Notes: generated by a model from the letters alone, not told the origin. A stretch of 64,000 nucleotides of DNA from Streptomyces halstedii (GCA_000720535.1 JOAZ01000008.1:326386-390385); one strand, 5' to 3'. Shown: positions 25,835 to 35,403, numbered from the stretch's first letter. Translations and numbers: made by a program.

Positions 25835-26818
25835 ATGAGTCCGTTGCGAGTGGGTGTGCTGGCCTACCCCGGCTGCTTCGCGTCGGAGGTCTTCGGAGTT
25901 CCCGACCTCCTGACGGTGGCCACTCACGTCGCCGCGGCGCACGGGCCGGTCCGGACGGATTACGAGGTGTCGGTCATCTCGCCGCGGCGGCGGGTGACCG
26001 CGTCCGGCGGCTCGGCCCTCGACGTCTCGGCGGTTCGCCCGGTGGACGTCCTGATCGTGCCGGGCTTCGAGCTCTCGCCCACGCTCGATCTCGACGCGAC
26101 ACTCGCCCGCCTGGGACCGGAAGTGGCGTCGATTCGATCGCAGGCGGCCTCCGGGGCCGCTGTCGTATCGATCTGCGTGGGCGCCTTCCTGGTCGCCGAA
26201 GCCGGACTGCTCGCCGGGCGCGAAGCGACCACGTCCTGGTTGTTCGCGGACCGGTTCGCCCGCAGGTACGCCGACGTGTGCCTCCGCCCGGAGAGTTTGG
26301 TCGTGACCGACGGAGGGGTGACGACCACAGCGGCCTTCAGCGCCATGTACGACTTCGCGTTGCGGCTCATCCGCGAGCACGACGGCCCCCGTGTCGCCCG
26401 CAGTACCGCGCGCGTCGCGCTTGTCGACGACGCGCGTTCCACGCAGGCCTCCTACGTCGACGCGCGGCTCCTGCCCACCGCGGGCGGGGACTTCTCGCTC
26501 GGCGTCAAGCGCCGGCTCGACCAGAACCTCGGTGCTCGCTACGATCTGCCCGCCCTCGCCCAGGAGTTCCACGTGAGCACGAGGACCATGCTCCGTCGCT
26601 TCCGTGACGAAGCCGGCGAGACACCACTCGCGTATCTGCAAGCGGTCCGGGTGCGCCGAGCCAGACTCCTGCTGGAGACGACCGACAGCACCGTCGCAGC
26701 CATCGCCGCCGCTGTCGGATACCTCGACCCAGGGGCGTTCACCGGCATCTTCGTGAGGCACACGGGGCGGCGGCCGGGGGAGTACCGCGCGACGTTCCGT
26801 CGCCGCCACGACGGATAG
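25835..26818 (+). CDS. GlxA-family regulator: DJ-1/PfpI domain plus AraC HTH
   Basis: 327 residues, ATG after GGAGGGG. Residues 1-190 form a DJ-1/PfpI-like amidotransferase fold (VGVLAYPGCFASEVFGVPD, VDVLIVPGFE, and VSICVGAFLVAEAGLL with the elbow Cys), residues 220-327 the double AraC HTH (LAQEFHVSTRTMLRRFRDE and AAAVGYLDPGAFTGIFVRH). It binds DNA in the cytosol and usually activates nearby genes. The divergent dienelactone hydrolase gene is the likeliest target. Confidence 0.93.
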   Translation: MSPLRVGVLAYPGCFASEVFGVPDLLTVATHVAAAHGPVRTDYEVSVISPRRRVTASGGSALDVSAVRPVDVLIVPGFELSPTLDLDATLARLGPEVASIRSQAASGAAVVSICVGAFLVAEAGLLAGREATTSWLFADRFARRYADVCLRPESLVVTDGGVTTTAAFSAMYDFALRLIREHDGPRVARSTARVALVDDARSTQASYVDARLLPTAGGDFSLGVKRRLDQNLGARYDLPALAQEFHVSTRTMLRRFRDEAGETPLAYLQAVRVRRARLLLETTDSTVAAIAAAVGYLDPGAFTGIFVRHTGRRPGEYRATFRRRHDG

Positions 26819-26909
26819 CGCCTCCCGCACCACCCCCGTACGTCCTGCCAGGCGCCGGGCCGTGGGCCTGACGGCCAGGCCGAGGGCCTGGGCCACAGCT
26901 TCGCGTACG

Positions 26910-26990
26910 AGGCACAGGCGAGCCTTCTACGCCGGACGGCCCAACGCCGTGCGCGCCGCCGCCCGGCTCAAGGCGATCCTCAAGGTCCGC
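26910..26990 (+). pseudogene. C-terminal relic of a carboxymuconolactone decarboxylase-like gene
   Basis: A plus-strand frame reads HRRAFYAGRPNAVRAAARLK, which closely resembles the final helices of carboxymuconolactone decarboxylase proteins (AFYAGWPNA...A...K). Nothing upstream in any frame supplies the rest of the domain: the regulator gene ends at 26818, leaving room for fewer than 35 codons. It lies just before cupin and aldo/keto reductase genes, which in many bacteria accompany such a decarboxylase. I read it as the remains of a deleted operon gene. The match is from memory of the family pattern. Confidence 0.5.
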
Positions 26991-27031
26991 GCAACTCCGT
27001 CGAGCCGCAAACGATCAAGGAGCCACTCGAT

Positions 27032-27466
27032 ATGGCCGACCACGGATTCGAGCAGATCTTTCCGCTCGGGGAGACGAACGACGCCTACGCCGAGAACTTC
27101 GTCGGGCAGAGCTACCTGGCTCCGCTGACCGGCGGGAGCACCCCGGTCAGCAACGTGTCCTTCGAGCCCGGCTGCCGCAACAACTGGCACATCCACCACG
27201 GCAGCGCGGGCGGCGGCGACCAGATCCTGCTCTGCACGGCCGGCAGCGGCTGGTACCAGGCCGAGGGCCGGGACGCGGTCGGCATGGAGCCGGGCACCGC
27301 GATCCGCGTCCCGGCGGGCACGAAGCACTGGCACGGCGCGAAGGCCGACTCGTGGTTCTCCCACATCGCCTTCATCACGCCAGGAGAAGACGTCAGCAAC
27401 GAGTGGCTGGAGCCGGTCACCGACGAGGTGTACGGGCGGCTGCCGAAGAGCGGAGAGAACGCATGA
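27032..27466 (+). CDS. Cupin-domain protein
   Basis: 144 residues, ATG after AAGGAG. Cupin motif 1 is NNWHIHHGSAGGGDQILLCTAGSG, a variant of G(X)5HXH(X)3,4E(X)6G in which the glutamate position is Gln; motif 2 is GTAIRVPAGTKHWHGA with the metal His. It resembles the small cupins encoded beside carboxymuconolactone decarboxylase and reductase genes. It probably binds a metal and a small organic ligand. It overlaps the aldo/keto reductase gene by four bases (ATGA). Confidence 0.88.
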   Translation: MADHGFEQIFPLGETNDAYAENFVGQSYLAPLTGGSTPVSNVSFEPGCRNNWHIHHGSAGGGDQILLCTAGSGWYQAEGRDAVGMEPGTAIRVPAGTKHWHGAKADSWFSHIAFITPGEDVSNEWLEPVTDEVYGRLPKSGENA

Positions 27467-28320
27467 GCATCCTTCACGAGACCTACGTCCTGTCCAACGG
27501 CGTCGAGATCCCGAAGCTCGGCCTGGGCACCTGGTTCATCGACGACGACAAGGTGTCCGACGCCGTGCGCGCGGCGGTCGGGATCGGCTACCGCAACATC
27601 GACACCGCCCAGGCGTACGGCAACGAGCGCGGGGTCGGAGCAGGCGTCCGCGCCTGCGGGGTGGCTCGCGAGAGCCTCTTCGTGTCGACGAAGCTGGCCG
27701 CGGAGATCAAGGACCACGACGCCGCGGCCGCGGCGATCGACGATTCGCTGGCGAAGCTGGACATCGGCCACATCGACCTGATGCTGATCCACGCCCCGCA
27801 GCCCTGGGACGACTTCCGTGGCGGCGACTACGCCGAGGGGAACCGCCAGGCGTGGCGCGCGATGGAGGACGCCCACAGGGCGGGGAAGATCCGCGCGATC
27901 GGGGTGTCGAACTTCCTGCGGCCCGACCTGGAGAACATCCTCGCCCACGGAACCGTCGCACCGCACGTGAACCAGGTGCTCCTCCACGCCGGGAACACCC
28001 CGCAGGAACTGCTGGCGTTCTGTGAGGACCACGGCATTCTCGTACAGGCGTACTCGCCGATCGCGCACGGCACGCTCCTGGACAGCCCCCGGATCGCCGC
28101 GATCGCCGAGAAGTACGCGGTGAGCGTCCCGCGGCTGTGCATCCGCTACGCCCTGCAACTGGGCACCCAGCCGCTGCCGAAGACCGCGAACCCCGAGCAC
28201 ATGCGCTCCAACGCCGAGGTCGACTTCGAGATCTCCGAGGCGGACATGGCCGCGCTGCGCACCCTCGACGAGCGCGACTACGGCGAGCACGCCGCCTTCC
28301 CCGTCTACAGCGGCAAGTAG
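27463..28320 (+). CDS. Aldo/keto reductase
   Basis: 285 residues. The (beta/alpha)8 enzyme shows the family signatures GYRNIDTAQAYGNERGVG (catalytic Asp and Tyr), FVSTKL (Lys), LMLIHAPQPW (His), IRAIGVSNFLRPDLEN and the NADPH-binding LPKTANPEHMRSN. Probably NADPH-dependent reduction of a carbonyl in the cytosol. It is translationally coupled to the cupin gene and followed by a strong hairpin. Confidence 0.93.
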   Translation: MSILHETYVLSNGVEIPKLGLGTWFIDDDKVSDAVRAAVGIGYRNIDTAQAYGNERGVGAGVRACGVARESLFVSTKLAAEIKDHDAAAAAIDDSLAKLDIGHIDLMLIHAPQPWDDFRGGDYAEGNRQAWRAMEDAHRAGKIRAIGVSNFLRPDLENILAHGTVAPHVNQVLLHAGNTPQELLAFCEDHGILVQAYSPIAHGTLLDSPRIAAIAEKYAVSVPRLCIRYALQLGTQPLPKTANPEHMRSNAEVDFEISEADMAALRTLDERDYGEHAAFPVYSGK

Positions 28321-28326
28321 GCCGGA

Positions 28327-28362
28327 GCCGGGCCGGCCGCGTCGTGCCGCGGCCGGCCCGGC
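28327..28362 (+). terminator. Hairpin after the aldo/keto reductase gene
   Basis: Perfect 15-bp stem GCCGGGCCGGCCGCG with a six-base loop, beginning six bases after the stop codon. Confidence 0.85.
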
Positions 28363-28478
28363 ATCCCGTCTCGTCGCCGCCGTCACGACGGCGGATGGCG
28401 GGCCGGTCCGCCCGGGGATCTACGCCGGAGGGCGTGGTCCGGGCCGGACGTGTGGACGGAGGACGCCGGGCAGGAGCG

Positions 28479-29996
28479 TCAGGGGACCCGCACCCAGTCG
28501 AGGGTGCGTTCCACGGCCCTCTTCCAGCCGTCGTAGCCGGCCGAGCGCTGTTCCTCGGTCCACTGGGGCGACCAGCGCTTGGACTCGTGCCAGTGGGTGC
28601 GCAGTTCGTCGGTGTCCCGCCAGAACCCCACGGCCAGCCCCGCCGCGTAGGCGGCACCGAGAGCGGTGGTCTCGGCGACCACGGGCCGGCTGACGGGTAC
28701 GCCGAGGACATCGGCCTGGATCTGCATGCAGAGGTCGTTGGCGGTGACGCCGCCATCGACCTTGAGCACGTCGAGGTGGACGCCCGAGTCCTGCTCCATC
28801 GCCTCGACGACGTCGCGGCTCTGGTAGCAGATCGCTTCCAGCGTGGCACGGGCCAGGTGGGCGTTGTCGTTGTACCGGGCCAGGCCGACGATCGCTCCTC
28901 GGGCGTCGGAGCGCCAGTACGGCGCGAACAGGCCGGAGAAGGCGGGGACGAAGTACATGCCGCCGTTGTCGTCGACACCCCGGGCGAGTTCTTCGCTCTC
29001 GGCCGCGGTCTTGATGATCTTCATCTGATCGCGCAGCCACTGCACCGCGGAGCCGGTCACGGCGATGGAGCCCTCCAGCGCGTAGACCGCCGGGCTGTCG
29101 CCGAACTGGTAGGCCACGGTGGTGAGAAGGCCGTGCTGCGAGCGGACCGGTTCCGTGCCGGTGTTCAGCACCAGGAAATTGCCGGTGCCGTAGGTGTTCT
29201 TCGCCTCGCCGGGCGCGAAGCAGACCTGGCCGACGGTGGCCGCGTGCTGGTCGCCGAGTACCCCGGTGACGGGTACGGCGCCGCGCAGTGGCCGGGAGGT
29301 GCGTGTCGAGCCGAAGGCCTCCGGGTGCGACGAGGGGTTGATGGTGGGGAGCATGGCCCGGGGGATGCCGAAGATCCCGAGGAGCTCCTCGTCCCAGTCG
29401 AGGGTCTCCAGGTTCATCAGCATGGTGCGGCTGGCGTTGGTCACGTCGGTGGCGTGGACACCGCCGTCGGGACCGCCGGTCAGATTCCACAGGACCCAGG
29501 CGTCCGTGTTGCCGAAGACGGCGTGGCCGGCCTCGGCCGCTTCCCGTACGCCGTCGACGTTCTCCAGGATCCACTGGATCTTGCCCCCGGAGAAGTAGGT
29601 CGCGGGCGGCAGTCCGGCCTTGCGCCGGATGACGTCGCCCTGCCCCGTACGTTCGAGGTTCGCCGCGATGGCGTCGGTCCGGGTGTCCTGCCACACGATG
29701 GCGTTGTAGTACGGCCGTCCGTTGCGGGGGTCCCAGACCACCGTGGTCTCACGCTGGTTGGTGATGCCGATGGCGGCGAGGTCGTCCGCCGTCAGACCGC
29801 CGAAGCGCAGGGCGTTCTGCATCACGGAGTTGGTGCGCTCCCAGATCTCCACCGGGTCGTGCTCCACCCAGCCGGACCGGGGGAGGATCTGGGCGTGTTC
29901 GAGCTGGTGCTTGGCGACCTCGTTGCCGCCGTGGTCGAAGACCATGAACCTGGTGCTGGTGGTTCCTTGATCCACCGCGCCTATGAACTCTGCCAT
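28479..29996 (-). CDS. glpK: Glycerol kinase
   Basis: 505 residues, the usual length. FGGY-family features: [15 protein letters not shown] at the N-terminus, [25 protein letters not shown] with the glycerol-binding residues, [14 protein letters not shown] and the FGGY signature [20 protein letters not shown]. It phosphorylates glycerol to sn-glycerol-3-phosphate in the cytosol. It follows glpF with a 27-base gap and must be in the same operon. Confidence 0.97.
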   Translation of the reverse strand: MAEFIGAVDQGTTSTRFMVFDHGGNEVAKHQLEHAQILPRSGWVEHDPVEIWERTNSVMQNALRFGGLTADDLAAIGITNQRETTVVWDPRNGRPYYNAIVWQDTRTDAIAANLERTGQGDVIRRKAGLPPATYFSGGKIQWILENVDGVREAAEAGHAVFGNTDAWVLWNLTGGPDGGVHATDVTNASRTMLMNLETLDWDEELLGIFGIPRAMLPTINPSSHPEAFGSTRTSRPLRGAVPVTGVLGDQHAATVGQVCFAPGEAKNTYGTGNFLVLNTGTEPVRSQHGLLTTVAYQFGDSPAVYALEGSIAVTGSAVQWLRDQMKIIKTAAESEELARGVDDNGGMYFVPAFSGLFAPYWRSDARGAIVGLARYNDNAHLARATLEAICYQSRDVVEAMEQDSGVHLDVLKVDGGVTANDLCMQIQADVLGVPVSRPVVAETTALGAAYAAGLAVGFWRDTDELRTHWHESKRWSPQWTEEQRSAGYDGWKRAVERTLDWVRVP

Positions 29997-30023
29997 GATG
30001 TGCCACCTCTCCGGGCGGGGCCG

Positions 30024-30869
30024 TCAGTCCTGTGACGCGGGGACGCGTCCCGGCGGCTCGGGTTCGGCTCTGGGCATGAACCGGCTGATCAGTGCCTGGT
30101 ACAGCCCCGCGCCGAGCAGACCGCCGACCAGCGGGCCCACGATCGGCACCCAGAAGTAGAGATTTCCGTACTGATCGCGCCAGGCCCCGCTGTACCCGGT
30201 GATGAAGCTCGCCAGCCGCGGGCCGAAGTCACGGGCCGGGTTGATCGCGTAGCCCGCGTTGGTCCCCCAGGCCATGCCGATGGCGACCACGACCAGCCCG
30301 ATGATGAGCGCGCCCAGGTTCGCGCCCGGTGGTGTGTTGAGCGTGTCGGTGATGGCCATGATCAGCAGCAGCAGGATGGCCGTGCCGATCACCTGGTCGC
30401 GGAAGGCGCCCCACTCGTGGACCGGCAGAGCCGGATTGCCGTTGGCGGGAAGTGTGGAGAACGCGATCTGCGTCTTGTCGGTGTGCCCCGGGTCGGCTTT
30501 CGCCAGCGCCTCGCTGTAGTTCCAGCGGACCAGGAGGGCGGCCACGAACGCGCCGGCCGTCTGGGCCAGGGCGTAAGGGGCCACCTTGCTCCAGGGAAAG
30601 CCTCTGAACGCGGCCAGAGCGACGGTCACCGCGGGGTTGAGGTGGGCGCCGCTCAACCGGGCCGCCACGTAGACACCCAGGGTCACGCCCAGCCCCCACG
30701 CCCACGCGATGCTGTCGTGGTCTCCGAGTCCACCTGGCGGACTCGTCAACGCCCCGCCCGCGATCACCTGGGCCACCACACCGCACCCGAAGAGGATGAG
30801 GATCATCGTGCCCACGAACTCGGCCGACAACTCGCCGATCAGTCCTGTTCTCGTACGTAGCCCAGCCAT
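30024..30869 (-). CDS. glpF: Glycerol uptake facilitator (aquaglyceroporin)
   Basis: 281 residues from the ATG at 30869. MIP-family channel with six membrane helices and both half-helix motifs: SGAHLNPAVT and GYAINPARDFGPR; the Asp after NPAR marks the glycerol-conducting subgroup. It admits glycerol for GlpK. No glpD or gylR-type IclR regulator lies next to it in this window. Confidence 0.95.
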   Translation of the reverse strand: MAGLRTRTGLIGELSAEFVGTMILILFGCGVVAQVIAGGALTSPPGGLGDHDSIAWAWGLGVTLGVYVAARLSGAHLNPAVTVALAAFRGFPWSKVAPYALAQTAGAFVAALLVRWNYSEALAKADPGHTDKTQIAFSTLPANGNPALPVHEWGAFRDQVIGTAILLLLIMAITDTLNTPPGANLGALIIGLVVVAIGMAWGTNAGYAINPARDFGPRLASFITGYSGAWRDQYGNLYFWVPIVGPLVGGLLGAGLYQALISRFMPRAEPEPPGRVPASQD

Positions 30870-31317
30870 GAGAGCTCGCCCTCCGCCGGCTGAACCGGCC
30901 CTCGACCACCCGAGCAATGTCAGTAGGCTAAGGCGCCCCGCAAAAGCGCGCATTTCGGAGGAATCCCGGGCTTTCTGACCGGGTGGCCGACCCGGACCGG
31001 CACGGTCGAGGACGGTGCCACCGACTCCGGAGAGGACGGAGGCGGCGGACCGCGGCCGTCCCCCACCGGCGATCGAGGACCTTCCGTCGAACCCCCGCAC
31101 CGGTCACCCGCGCTGAACGCCCCTGGACCAAGCGCTTGGTCCTACCGGCTGTTCCGTTGGTCCCGAGGCCGGGAATCGGGGAGTACCTTCGGCGCGTACG
31201 GGAGAAGGAAGTAGTGGGTGCGGGGTTGTGGACGCCTCCTTTTTCCATGCCGCTCCCGGATGACCTGCGCAATGCTGCTCCGTCCTTGTTCAGCGGCCTT
31301 CCAGTCTTGGAGTACGA
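30870..31317. other. 448-bp intergenic region between glpF and the P-loop/Nudix gene
   Basis: No gene seen. It must contain divergent promoters for glpFK and for the gene at 31318. The salient element is an 18-bp perfect palindrome at 31125-31142 (listed separately). The 100 bases before 31318 are AT-richer than average. Confidence 0.6.
31125..31142. promoter_or_regulatory. 18-bp perfect palindrome, operator-like
   Basis: GGACCAAGCGCTTGGTCC. The AAGCGCTT core resembles operators of LacI/TetR-type dimers. It lies 176 bases before the P-loop/Nudix start and 256 bases from glpF; no LacI or TetR gene is adjacent, so the regulator would act from elsewhere. Confidence 0.65.
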
Positions 31318-32358
31318 ATGATCGTCTGGATCAACGGTGCGTTCGGTGCGGGCAAGACCAGCGCCGCGAACGAACTGATCGACCTGATCCCGCACAGCAC
31401 CTTCTACGATCCCGGCGTGACCGGCGAGTACCTGCGCCGCCTGCTGCCGCAGAAGAGGCTCGCCGATGTGACCGACTTCCAGGACCTGCGGATGTGGCGG
31501 CGCCTGGTGGTGGACACGGCAGCCGCGTCGCTCGCCGAGACACCCGGCGTCCTGGTGGTGCCCATGACGCTCCTGCGGCAGGAGTACCGCGACGAGATCT
31601 TCGGCGGGCTGGCCTCCCGCCGTATCCCGGTGCGCCATGTGCTGCTCGCACCTGAGGAAACGATCCTGCGGCAACGGATAGCCGGCCGCGAGAAGCGCTC
31701 CGAGGGCTCCGCGCAGGCCGAGGAGGCGGGCCGATGGGCGTACGACCACATCGAGCCGTACCAGGAGGCGCTCGGCTGGATCACCGGCGACGCCCTCACG
31801 ATCGACACCGGCGCGCTCACCCCGTACGAGACGGCCGAGCGGATCGCGGAGGCCCTGCGCACCGGTGAGGCCGGGGAGTGCGGCATCGTCCAGAGTCCCG
31901 AACCACGGTCCGAGACCGTCGCCTCCGGGGTGCTGCTCTTCGACGGACAGGACCGGGTCCTGCTCGTCGACCCGACGTACAAACCCGGCTGGGAGTTCCC
32001 CGGCGGGGTGGTGGAGCCGGGGGAGGCCCCCGCCGAGGCCGGGATCCGGGAAGTGGGGGAAGAGCTGGGCATCACCCTGCGGACCGCTCCGAGGCTGCTG
32101 GTGGTCGACTGGGAGGCACCCCGGCCGCCCGCCTACGGTGGACTGCGCTTCCTCTTCGACGGCGGACGCCTGGCCGACAGCGACGCCGCACGCCTGCTGC
32201 TCCCCCGATCCGAACTGCGCGGCTGGCGCTTCGCCACCGAGGCGGAGGCCGCCTCCCTGCTCCCGCCCACCCGCTTCGAGCGGCTGCGCTGGGCGCTGCG
32301 GGCCAGGGAGCGGGCCACCGTGCTGAACCTGGAGGCCGGGGTCCCGGTGGGCCCGTGA
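31318..32358 (+). CDS. TmrB-like P-loop NTPase fused to a Nudix hydrolase
   Basis: 346 residues, two domains. Residues 1-180: nucleotide-binding kinase-like domain starting MIVWINGAFGAGKTSAANEL (Walker A Gly7-Thr14), close in appearance to the tunicamycin-resistance protein TmrB. Residues 200-346: Nudix domain with a complete Nudix box, GGVVEPGEAPAEAGIREVGE continuing ELGI (GX5EX7REVXEEXGI). The first would phosphorylate or bind a nucleotide-sugar-like ligand, the second hydrolyse a nucleoside diphosphate derivative; that combination is inference. No signal peptide. It starts at ATG without a strong ribosome binding site. Confidence 0.88.
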   Translation: MIVWINGAFGAGKTSAANELIDLIPHSTFYDPGVTGEYLRRLLPQKRLADVTDFQDLRMWRRLVVDTAAASLAETPGVLVVPMTLLRQEYRDEIFGGLASRRIPVRHVLLAPEETILRQRIAGREKRSEGSAQAEEAGRWAYDHIEPYQEALGWITGDALTIDTGALTPYETAERIAEALRTGEAGECGIVQSPEPRSETVASGVLLFDGQDRVLLVDPTYKPGWEFPGGVVEPGEAPAEAGIREVGEELGITLRTAPRLLVVDWEAPRPPAYGGLRFLFDGGRLADSDAARLLLPRSELRGWRFATEAEAASLLPPTRFERLRWALRARERATVLNLEAGVPVGP

Positions 32359-32621
32359 ACGCGGCGCTCACCCGGCGGCGGCCCGCAGGACGGCGGCCGT
32401 GCCGGTGCCGAGGGGGCCGCCGTGGCCGGTGGCCGCCCCGGGCCGGCGGCGCCCGAGTCCCGTCAACGCGTGGGCGTACAACGGGCGTTCCCCGTCGGCG
32501 AGCACCGGGCCGGCGATCTCCTCCTCACCCCGGATCACCGGGGCGTCCAGCCGGCGGGCGCCCGCCGCCGGGATTCCGTCCCTGGCGGCGTTCGCCCGAG
32601 GCGTGCCGCGGTCTCGGTGCC

Positions 32622-33986
32622 TCAGCCCTTCCTGGACTCCGCGTAGTTGCGCAGGAACAGCGCCTCGGTCACCGAGAGCCGCTCCAGTTCCTCGGGGGAC
32701 ACGCTCTCGTTCACCGCGTGGATCTGCGCCTCGGGCTCGCTCAGCCCGATCAGCAGGATCTCCGCCTCCGGGTACAGCCCGGCGAGGGTGTTGCAGAGCG
32801 GGATGGATCCGCCCATGCCCGACGACTGCATCTCCTGGCCCGGGTAGGCGACCCGCATGGCCTCGGCCATCGACGTGTAGGCCGGACTGGTCATGTCGGC
32901 GCGGAACGGCTGGCCCTGACCGACCTGTTCGACGGTGACCCGGGCGCCCCACGGCGCGTGCGCCCGGAGATGGGCCGTCAGCAGCTCCGTCGCCTCGGCG
33001 GCGTTCTGGCCCGGCGGCACCCGGAGGCTGATCTGCGCGCGGGCGGTCGCCTGGAGCGAGGGAGTGGCCCCCACCACGGGCGGGCAGTCGATGCCGACGA
33101 CCGTCACGGCGGGCCGGTCCCAGATCCGGTCGGCGACCGTGCCCGTGCCGATGAGCTCCACACCGTCGAGCACCTTGGCGTCCTTGCGGAACTCGTCCTC
33201 GGGGTACTGCAATCCGTCCCACACCGCGTCGGTCGCCAGCCCGTCGACCGTCGTCGTCCCGTCCTCGGCGCGCAGCGACGCCAGCAGCTGGATCATCGCG
33301 GCCAGCGCGTCCGGGGCCGCACCGCCGAACTGCCCGGAGTGCAGGTTGCCCTCCAGGGTGTCCAGCCGCACCCGGAGCATGGTCATGCCCCGGAGCGTCG
33401 AGGTGACCGTGGGCAGGCCGACCCGGAAGTTCCCGGTGTCGCCGATGACGATCGTGTCGGCGGCGAGCAGCTCCGGGTGCGCCTCGGCGTACCGTTCCAG
33501 GCCGCCCGTGCCCTGCTCCTCCGAGCCCTCCGCGATCACCTTGACGGAGACCGGCACACCGCCGTTCGCCTTGAGGGCGCGCAGCGCGAGGAGATGCATG
33601 ATGAAGCCGCCCTTGCAGTCCGCCGCGCCCCGGCCGAACCAGCGGCCGTCGCGTTCGGTCAGCTCGAACGGAGGGGAGAGCCACGCCGACTCGTCGAGCG
33701 GCGGTTGCACGTCGTAGTGCGCGTAGAGCAGTACGGTGGGCGCGCCGGCCGGACCGGGCAGGAAGCCGTACACCGACCGGGTCCCGTCCGGGGTGTCCAG
33801 CAGGGCGACGTCCTGGAAGTCCTCGGCGCGCAGCGCGTCGGCGACCCAGTCGGCCGCCGCCTCGCACTCACTGGTGGGAAACTGCGCGGGGTCCGCCACC
33901 GACCGGAAGGCCACCAGCTCCGCCAGCTCCGCCTTCGCACGGGGCATCAGCGAGGCAACGGTCTCGGAAATCGGACGGGCGGTCAT
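32622..33986 (-). CDS. M20-family dipeptidase
   Basis: 454 residues from the ATG at 33986, with CCAGGAGCG upstream. Zinc ligands and catalytic residues are in LLYAHYDVQPP (His, Asp), GRGAADCKGG (bridging Asp), IAEGSEEQGTGG (catalytic Glu and ligand Glu), VIGDTGNF and IHAVNESVS (final His). The central dimerisation domain is present (LEGNLHSGQFGGAAPD). Such cytosolic enzymes cleave dipeptides or related N-acyl amino acids. The gene converges with the P-loop/Nudix gene across 263 bases. Confidence 0.93.
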   Translation of the reverse strand: MTARPISETVASLMPRAKAELAELVAFRSVADPAQFPTSECEAAADWVADALRAEDFQDVALLDTPDGTRSVYGFLPGPAGAPTVLLYAHYDVQPPLDESAWLSPPFELTERDGRWFGRGAADCKGGFIMHLLALRALKANGGVPVSVKVIAEGSEEQGTGGLERYAEAHPELLAADTIVIGDTGNFRVGLPTVTSTLRGMTMLRVRLDTLEGNLHSGQFGGAAPDALAAMIQLLASLRAEDGTTTVDGLATDAVWDGLQYPEDEFRKDAKVLDGVELIGTGTVADRIWDRPAVTVVGIDCPPVVGATPSLQATARAQISLRVPPGQNAAEATELLTAHLRAHAPWGARVTVEQVGQGQPFRADMTSPAYTSMAEAMRVAYPGQEMQSSGMGGSIPLCNTLAGLYPEAEILLIGLSEPEAQIHAVNESVSPEELERLSVTEALFLRNYAESRKG

Positions 33987-34182
33987 GGGCACGCTCCTGG
34001 TGGGTGCGACGTTAGGACTGTGGCGCGGTGTACGCGACCGCGGGTGACCCCGCCGTGGACGCTGTGTCGCGTGTACGACGAAATCACGGCTGATCCTCCC
34101 ACAGCGGGGCTCGGCCACAACGCGCCGTAGGATGCCGTGAGCAACTGGGGCCACTGGTCGGGATCGGGAGCAGAAGCACATC

Positions 34183-35403
34183 GTGAGCAGCGAGAACGCA
34201 GACGCCGGACGTGAGCCGGAAGAGTCGTCGTCGGTATGGGACGTCGTCGTGGTCGGCGCGGGTCCGGCCGGAGCTTCCGCGGCGTACGCGGCGGCCGTCG
34301 CGGGCCGTCGGGTCCTGTTGCTGGAGAAGGCGGAGATCCCGCGTTACAAGACGTGCGGCGGCGGAATCATCGGGTTCTCCCGGGACTCGCTCCCCCCGGG
34401 GTTCGAACTCCCCCTGAAGGACCGGATCCACGCGGTGACCTTCTCGCTCAACGGGAAGCTGGCCCGCACCCGCAAGTCCAGGCGCATGCTCTTCGGGCTG
34501 GTCAACCGGCCCGAGTTCGACGCCGGTCTGGTCGAGGAGGCGCAGAAGGCGGGCGCCGAACTGCGCACCGGCGCCTCGGTGTCGCGGGTCGAGCAGCACG
34601 GCCCGGCCGTCCCGGACCGGCGCACGGTCGCCGTGGTGCTGGCGGACGGGGAGACGGTCCTGGCCAGGGCCGTCGTCGGCGCGGACGGCAGCGCGGGCCG
34701 CATAGGGGCACACGTCGGGGTGAAGCTCGACCAGGTGGACCTCGGCCTGGAGGCGGAGATCCCGGTCCCGGAGACGGTCGCGGAGGACTGGGCGGGGCGG
34801 GTCCTCATCGACTGGGGGCCGATCCCCGGCAGTTACGGCTGGGTCTTCCCCAAGGGGGACACGCTGACCGTCGGTGTCATCGCGGCACGGGGCGACGGCG
34901 CGGGGACCAAGCGGTATCTGGACGACTTCGTCGGCCGGCTGGGGCTCGCCGGCTTCGAACCGAAGATCTCGTCGGGTCATCTGACGCGGTGCCGCAGTGA
35001 CGACTCGCCGCTCTCGCGTGGCCGGGTGGTGGTCTGCGGGGACGCGGCCGGACTGCTGGAGCCGTGGACGAGGGAGGGCATCTCGTTCGCCCTGCGGTCG
35101 GGGCGGCTCGCGGGCGAATGGGCGGTACGCATCGCGGAGTCGCACGACGCGGTCGACGCCCGGCGCCAGGCGCTCAACTACGCGTTCGCCATCAAGGCGG
35201 GCCTGGGCGTCGAGATGGGCGTCGGCCGCCGCATGCTCAACCTGTTCGAGCGGCGCCCCGGGCTCCTGCACGCGGTCCTGACGGGTTTCCGCCCGGCCTG
35301 GAGCGCGTTCGCGGGGATCACCCGGGGGACGACCTCGCTCGCGGAGCTGGTCCGGACCCATCCGCTGGCACAGCGCGCGATGTCGGCGCTGGACCGCCGC
35401 TGA
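34183..35403 (+). CDS. Geranylgeranyl reductase-family FAD-dependent oxidoreductase
   Basis: 406 residues from the GTG at 34183. N-terminal dinucleotide fold VVVVGAGPAGASAAYAAA, the family PRYKTCGGGI motif, VGADGSAGRIG, and the second FAD site VCGDAAGLLEPWTREGISFA, followed by a C-terminal helical part. The family saturates polyprenyl double bonds (menaquinone, archaeal lipids, chlorophyll side chain), so reduction of a menaquinone or other isoprenoid chain is plausible. It is divergent from the dipeptidase gene. Confidence 0.9.
   Translation: MSSENADAGREPEESSSVWDVVVVGAGPAGASAAYAAAVAGRRVLLLEKAEIPRYKTCGGGIIGFSRDSLPPGFELPLKDRIHAVTFSLNGKLARTRKSRRMLFGLVNRPEFDAGLVEEAQKAGAELRTGASVSRVEQHGPAVPDRRTVAVVLADGETVLARAVVGADGSAGRIGAHVGVKLDQVDLGLEAEIPVPETVAEDWAGRVLIDWGPIPGSYGWVFPKGDTLTVGVIAARGDGAGTKRYLDDFVGRLGLAGFEPKISSGHLTRCRSDDSPLSRGRVVVCGDAAGLLEPWTREGISFALRSGRLAGEWAVRIAESHDAVDARRQALNYAFAIKAGLGVEMGVGRRMLNLFERRPGLLHAVLTGFRPAWSAFAGITRGTTSLAELVRTHPLAQRAMSALDRR

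Noticed and set aside
32359-32621. Minus-strand frame reading ALTGLGRRRPGAATG near 32368-32560
   Set aside because: It is a continuation of a frame antisense-shifted through the dipeptidase gene. The translation has no domain and no start, so it was not called, although a decayed gene end cannot be excluded.
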